Source of the DNA: Clostridia bacterium
Lineage (GTDB): Bacteria; Bacillota_A; Clostridia; Christensenellales; Aristaeellaceae
Direction of reading: 5' to 3'
NCBI GenBank assembly: GCA_017525805.1
Contig: JAFXSH010000172.1
Coordinates: 1 to 61,739, forward strand
DNA: 61,739 nt
Below are positions 58,988 through 61,739 of this stretch, in pieces. The notes beneath the pieces are model-generated. The model saw only the letters and a program-made list of their open reading frames with translations. It was not told where the DNA came from and did no database searches. Each line of letters begins with the position of its first letter. Position 1 is the stretch's first letter. The translations under genes and the position numbers were made by a program.

Positions 58988-59243
58988 TTTGAGCCATGAC
59001 TTCAGAGCGAAGCGGTGGGGCGCGGATGGCACTGTTTGTCATATTTGGTTTAATAAATGGCAAATGGGAAAGGATGTCCGCCCCCCGCCGTTTTTCGCTC
59101 TTTTTTCTTTGCTTTTTCCGGAAATGATACGCCCGGAAGGGTTGACATGACAGACTGCGGGAAACAGAAGAAAAATAGGGACTGAAGCAGGGTGCGCAAC
59201 TGAAAAAAGTTGAAAAAAATTTGAAAATGAGGCGCGAAAATGC
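58988..59243. other. Intergenic stretch before the ribosomal protein operon
   Basis: About 256 bases with no supportable gene, tRNA or terminator of good quality. It is AT-rich towards 59200. Only the promoter at 59244 and the leader beyond it are recognised; the whole gene-free gap runs to 59500. Confidence 0.6.
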
Positions 59244-59272
59244 TTGCATTTCACGAAGAGTTCGTATATAAT
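59244..59272 (+). promoter_or_regulatory. Promoter of the S10 ribosomal protein operon
   Basis: TTGCAT (59244-59249), 17-base spacer, TATAAT (59267-59272), about 230 bases before rpsJ. Confidence 0.8.
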
Positions 59273-59300
59273 AGTCAAGCTGTCTGTTTAGGGATGAAGC

Positions 59301-59470
59301 GTTAGGTTGCTGCTCTGGCCAGAGCAGGTAACTAACGTGGACCAGTCGGGGCGCGACCCCGGCGAACGGGCTCGAACCGTTCCAAAGGAACGGAAGGCGA
59401 CGGGCTTCCCTACAGGTTGGCGCCCCCTGCGAAGCGCCAAACCGGTGAGAGGAAAGACTCCCCCCGTCAG
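59301..59470 (+). promoter_or_regulatory. Structured leader RNA of the S10 operon
   Basis: Several stems: GTTAG/CTAAC (59301-59336) enclosing GCTCTGGCCAGAGC, CGGGG/CCCCG (59347-59361), CCGTTCC/GGAACGG (59377-59393), TTGGCGC/GCGCCAA (59417-59440) inside GACGGG/CCCGTC (59399-59468). S10 operons are autoregulated by a ribosomal protein (L4 in Escherichia coli) through such leaders. I do not recognise this one as a named family. Confidence 0.65.
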
Positions 59471-59500
59471 CCGTGAGTACGAAATCAAGGAGGAAAAAAC

Positions 59501-59809
59501 ATGGCCAGCCAGAAAATCCGCATCAAGCTCAAGGCGTACGAGCACAACCTGATCGACCAGTCCGCCGAGCGCATTGTGGAAACCGCTAAGCGCACGGGCG
59601 CCCGGGTTTCCGGTCCGATCCCGCTGCCCACCGAAAAGGAGATCGTTACGATCCTCCGCGCACCGCACAAGTATAAGGACAGCCGCGAGCAGTTTGAACG
59701 CCGCACGCACAAGCGCCTGATCGACGTGCATAACCCCAACCCCCGCACTGTGGACGCCATGATGAAGCTCGATTTGCCGGCCGGCGTCGAAATCGAAATC
59801 AAGCTGTAA
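59501..59809 (+). CDS. rpsJ: 30S ribosomal protein S10
   Basis: A 102-aa protein of the 30S head and NusE in antitermination. [40 protein letters not shown] and [18 protein letters not shown] are diagnostic. AAGGAGG precedes the ATG. First gene of the S10 operon. Confidence 0.98.
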   Translation: MASQKIRIKLKAYEHNLIDQSAERIVETAKRTGARVSGPIPLPTEKEIVTILRAPHKYKDSREQFERRTHKRLIDVHNPNPRTVDAMMKLDLPAGVEIEIKL

Positions 59810-59824
59810 GGCAGGAGGGCAATT

Positions 59825-60466
59825 ATGAAAAAGGCAATCGTAGGCAAAAAGCTGGGCATGACCCAGATTTTCCTGCCCGACGGCCGTCTGGTTCCCGTGA
59901 CGGTCATTCAGGCGGGCCCCTGCACCGTGGTGCAGAAGAAGACCATCGAAAAAGACGGCTACGAAGCGGTTCAGTTCGGCTTTGACAAGGTGCCCGAAAA
60001 CCGGGTCGAAAAGCTGGTGAACAAGCCCGACGCCGGTCACTTTAAGAAGGCGGGCGTGGCCCCCACCCGGGCGCTGCGGGAATTCCGCCTGGAAGACTGC
60101 TCCGGTTACGAAATCGGCCAGGAAATCAACGCCGGCATCTTTGAAGCGGGCGAAGCCGTGGATATCACCGGCATCACCAAGGGCCGCGGCTACACCGGCC
60201 CCATCTACCGCTGGAACCAGCACACCGGCCCCATGGCCCACGGTTCCAAGTATCATCGCGGCGTGGGTTCCATGAGCGCCAACTCCGATCCTTCCCGCGT
60301 GTTCAAGAACAAGCACATGGCCGGCCATTACGGCGTGGAACGGGTCACCGTCCAGAACCTGTCCATCGTGCAGGTGGACGCCGAGCGGAGCCTTTTGCTG
60401 GTTCACGGCGCGGTTCCCGGCCCCAAGGAAGGCCTGCTGCTCATCCGCAATTCCTGCAAGGCCTGA
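59825..60466 (+). CDS. rplC: 50S ribosomal protein L3
   Basis: A 213-aa protein near the peptidyl transferase centre. [20 protein letters not shown], the core [20 protein letters not shown] and [20 protein letters not shown] (with the glutamine-methylation region) identify L3. It is second in the S10 operon. Confidence 0.98.
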   Translation: MKKAIVGKKLGMTQIFLPDGRLVPVTVIQAGPCTVVQKKTIEKDGYEAVQFGFDKVPENRVEKLVNKPDAGHFKKAGVAPTRALREFRLEDCSGYEIGQEINAGIFEAGEAVDITGITKGRGYTGPIYRWNQHTGPMAHGSKYHRGVGSMSANSDPSRVFKNKHMAGHYGVERVTVQNLSIVQVDAERSLLLVHGAVPGPKEGLLLIRNSCKA

Positions 60467-60484
60467 TGAAGGAGGAAACAGACA

Positions 60485-61111
60485 ATGCCTAACATCGATG
60501 TGCTCGACATGCAGGGCAAGAAAGTGGGCAGCATGGAGCTGAGCGAGGAAATCTTCGCCGCTCCCATCAACGTCCCCGCCATGCATTTGGTCGTTCGCTC
60601 CATTTTAGCCAATAAGCGCCAGGGCACCCAGAGCGCCCTGACCCGCGGCATGGTCCGCGGCGGCGGCCGGAAAATTTATCGCCAGAAGGGCACCGGCAAT
60701 GCTCGCCACCATGGCAACCGCGCTCCCCAGTTCCGTCACGGCGGCGTGGTGTTCGCGCCCCAGCCCCGGGATTATGTGATCAACGTGCCCAAGAAGGTCC
60801 GCCGCTTGGCCATGAAGAGCGCCCTGACCAGCAAGCTGAACGAAGGCGCCATCGTGGTGGTTGACCAGATCAAGCTGGCCGAAAGCAAGACCAAGCTGAT
60901 GGCTCAGGTCATCAAGGCCCTGGGCGCTGAAGACCAGAAGGCTCTGCTGGTTCTGGACGGCCGCGACGAAAGCGTCATCCGCGCCGGCAAGAACATCCCC
61001 AACCTCAAGGACGCTTACGTGAACACCATCAATGTGTATGACCTGCTGAACGCCGATAAGATCATCGTGCTCAAAGGGGCCATGCAGGACATTCAGGAGG
61101 TGTACGCATGA
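60485..61111 (+). CDS. rplD: 50S ribosomal protein L4
   Basis: A 208-aa protein. RGGGRKIYRQKGTGNARH and HGGVVFAPQPRDYVINVPKK form the extended loop that reaches into the exit tunnel. L4 is the autoregulator of S10 operons in gamma-proteobacteria, which makes the leader at 59301 a candidate target. Its end overlaps rplW by four bases. Confidence 0.98.
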   Translation: MPNIDVLDMQGKKVGSMELSEEIFAAPINVPAMHLVVRSILANKRQGTQSALTRGMVRGGGRKIYRQKGTGNARHHGNRAPQFRHGGVVFAPQPRDYVINVPKKVRRLAMKSALTSKLNEGAIVVVDQIKLAESKTKLMAQVIKALGAEDQKALLVLDGRDESVIRAGKNIPNLKDAYVNTINVYDLLNADKIIVLKGAMQDIQEVYA

Positions 61112-61404
61112 AAAATCCCCATGACATCATCCTGCGCCCCGTCCTGACTGAAAAGGGCTACGACGGCATCGCGGACAAGCGGTACGTGTTTGAAGTGGCC
61201 ATGGACGCCAACAAGATCGAAATCAAAAAGGCGCTGGAAAAAGTATTTCCTACTATTAAAGTAGCGCGGGTGAACACCCTGCGCACCCTGGGCAAAATGA
61301 AGCGCCAGGGCGTGCACCAGGGCCGCACACCCGAAGTGAAGAAAGCCTATGTGATCCTGACGGAAGATTCCAAGCCCATCGAATTCTTCGAGGGCATGGT
61401 GTAA
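61108..61404 (+). CDS. rplW: 50S ribosomal protein L23
   Basis: A 98-aa protein at the exit tunnel that binds trigger factor and SRP. PHDIILRPVLTEKGYDGIAD, YVFEVAMDANKIEIKKALEK and the VARVNTLRTLGKMKRQGVHQ loop are typical. It starts inside the rplD stop (ATGA), so the two are translationally coupled. Confidence 0.98.
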   Translation: MKNPHDIILRPVLTEKGYDGIADKRYVFEVAMDANKIEIKKALEKVFPTIKVARVNTLRTLGKMKRQGVHQGRTPEVKKAYVILTEDSKPIEFFEGMV

Positions 61405-61419
61405 GGGAGGAGAAGCCAA

Positions 61420-61739
61420 ATGGCCATTCGAGTTTATAAGCCCACTTCCTCCGCCCGCCGCTTTATGTCGGTGCTGACGTTCGAGGAAATCACCAAAAAG
61501 ACCCCTGAAAAGAGCCTGACCGAATACCTGAAAAAGCACGCGGGCCGCAACAAGCAGGGCAAGATCACCGTTCGCCACCAGGGCGGCGGAAACAAGATCA
61601 AGTACCGCATCATCGATTTCAAACGGGATAAGAAAGATGTGCCCGCCAAAGTGGCCGCTATCGAATACGATCCCAACCGCAGCGCCTTCATCGCCCTGCT
61701 GCACTATGTGGACGGCGAAAAGCGCTACATCCTGGCTCC
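61420..61739 (+). CDS. rplB: 50S ribosomal protein L2, cut by window edge
   Basis: The first 106 codons of L2: [40 protein letters not shown] and [21 protein letters not shown]2 is essential for subunit association and peptidyl transfer. GGGAGG precedes the ATG. The rest lies beyond the window; rpsS, rplV and so on are expected to follow. Confidence 0.97.
   Translation, partial: MAIRVYKPTSSARRFMSVLTFEEITKKTPEKSLTEYLKKHAGRNKQGKITVRHQGGGNKIKYRIIDFKRDKKDVPAKVAAIEYDPNRSAFIALLHYVDGEKRYILA

Noticed and set aside
58988..59243. Possible small genes in the gap before the S10 operon
   Set aside because: Short frames on either strand lack ribosome binding sites and are not supported by composition.

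Overview
The window looks like a chromosome segment of a spore-forming, moderately high-GC member of the Clostridia, probably an uncultured gut lineage. The evidence is a complete spoIIAA-spoIIAB-sigF operon, a Spo0A-family protein, HPr kinase, two T-box leaders, Firmicutes-type YlxM-Ffh, strong AGGAGG ribosome binding sites with frequent GTG/TTG starts, and the Clostridia-typical ThrE, YitT and SPFH proteins. No tRNA, rRNA or CRISPR array was seen. The assignment is by gene content only.

Layout. 1-1394 (minus): efp (cut by the window edge) and an Xaa-Pro peptidase. 1600-5418: a split ThrE exporter translationally coupled to a Spo0A-like regulator, then a large secreted protein. 5469-5983: a yefM-yoeB toxin-antitoxin pair. 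6074-14219: housekeeping genes (T-box leader, aminotransferase, tyrS, yigZ, CapA-like, hprK, glk, asnS). 14302-19401: a GNAT-Nudix fusion, then on minus a ComEA-like protein, a 59-aa protein and a giant SdrD-B/CnaB-repeat surface protein. 19673-20836: a Card1/Can2-like CARF nuclease with no CRISPR nearby. 21101-23907: a second T-box in front of an HTH-cupin-acyl-CoA-ligase fusion. 24045-24470: the 3' stump of a group II intron. 24475-34258: SPFH protein, esterase, YitT, spoIIA operon, a second toxin-antitoxin pair, an MFS protein, a Nim-like flavoprotein and an ECF sigma/DUF4179 pair. 34263-39678: the ylxM-ffh-rpsP-khpA-rimM-(methyltransferase-GNAT)-trmD block. 39750-44112: an AT-richer island with two XRE regulators, a DUF6273 protein, a Sec-exported LHH nuclease toxin and a SUKH immunity protein. 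44310-46748: GH94 phosphorylase. 46936-55167: an oligopeptide ABC transporter operon with an M20 peptidase at the front and a C39-like cysteine peptidase at the end. 55169-58987: an ECF S component divergent from a MocR-type regulator with a damaged aminotransferase domain, a flippase-like membrane protein and a CHAP-like secreted protein. 59244-end: the start of the S10 ribosomal protein operon (rpsJ, rplC, rplD, rplW, rplB) behind a structured leader.

Several parts fit together. The peptide operon couples uptake (OppDFBC plus a binding protein) with peptide hydrolysis. HprK and glucokinase share one promoter, as expected for carbon control. The aminotransferase-tyrS pair is controlled by one T-box. 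Dispersed palindromes sharing a GGGGGAA(A)CC arm recur between genes at 8822, 21531, 23920, 29316 and 30062, with a relative at 12702; they look like a genome-wide mobile or REP-like repeat family.

The most interesting items are the Card1-like nuclease without CRISPR, the Sec-exported LHH toxin/SUKH island, the T-box-controlled HTH-cupin-ligase fusion, the Spo0A paralogue with a degenerate receiver, and the MocR protein whose PLP lysine is an arginine.
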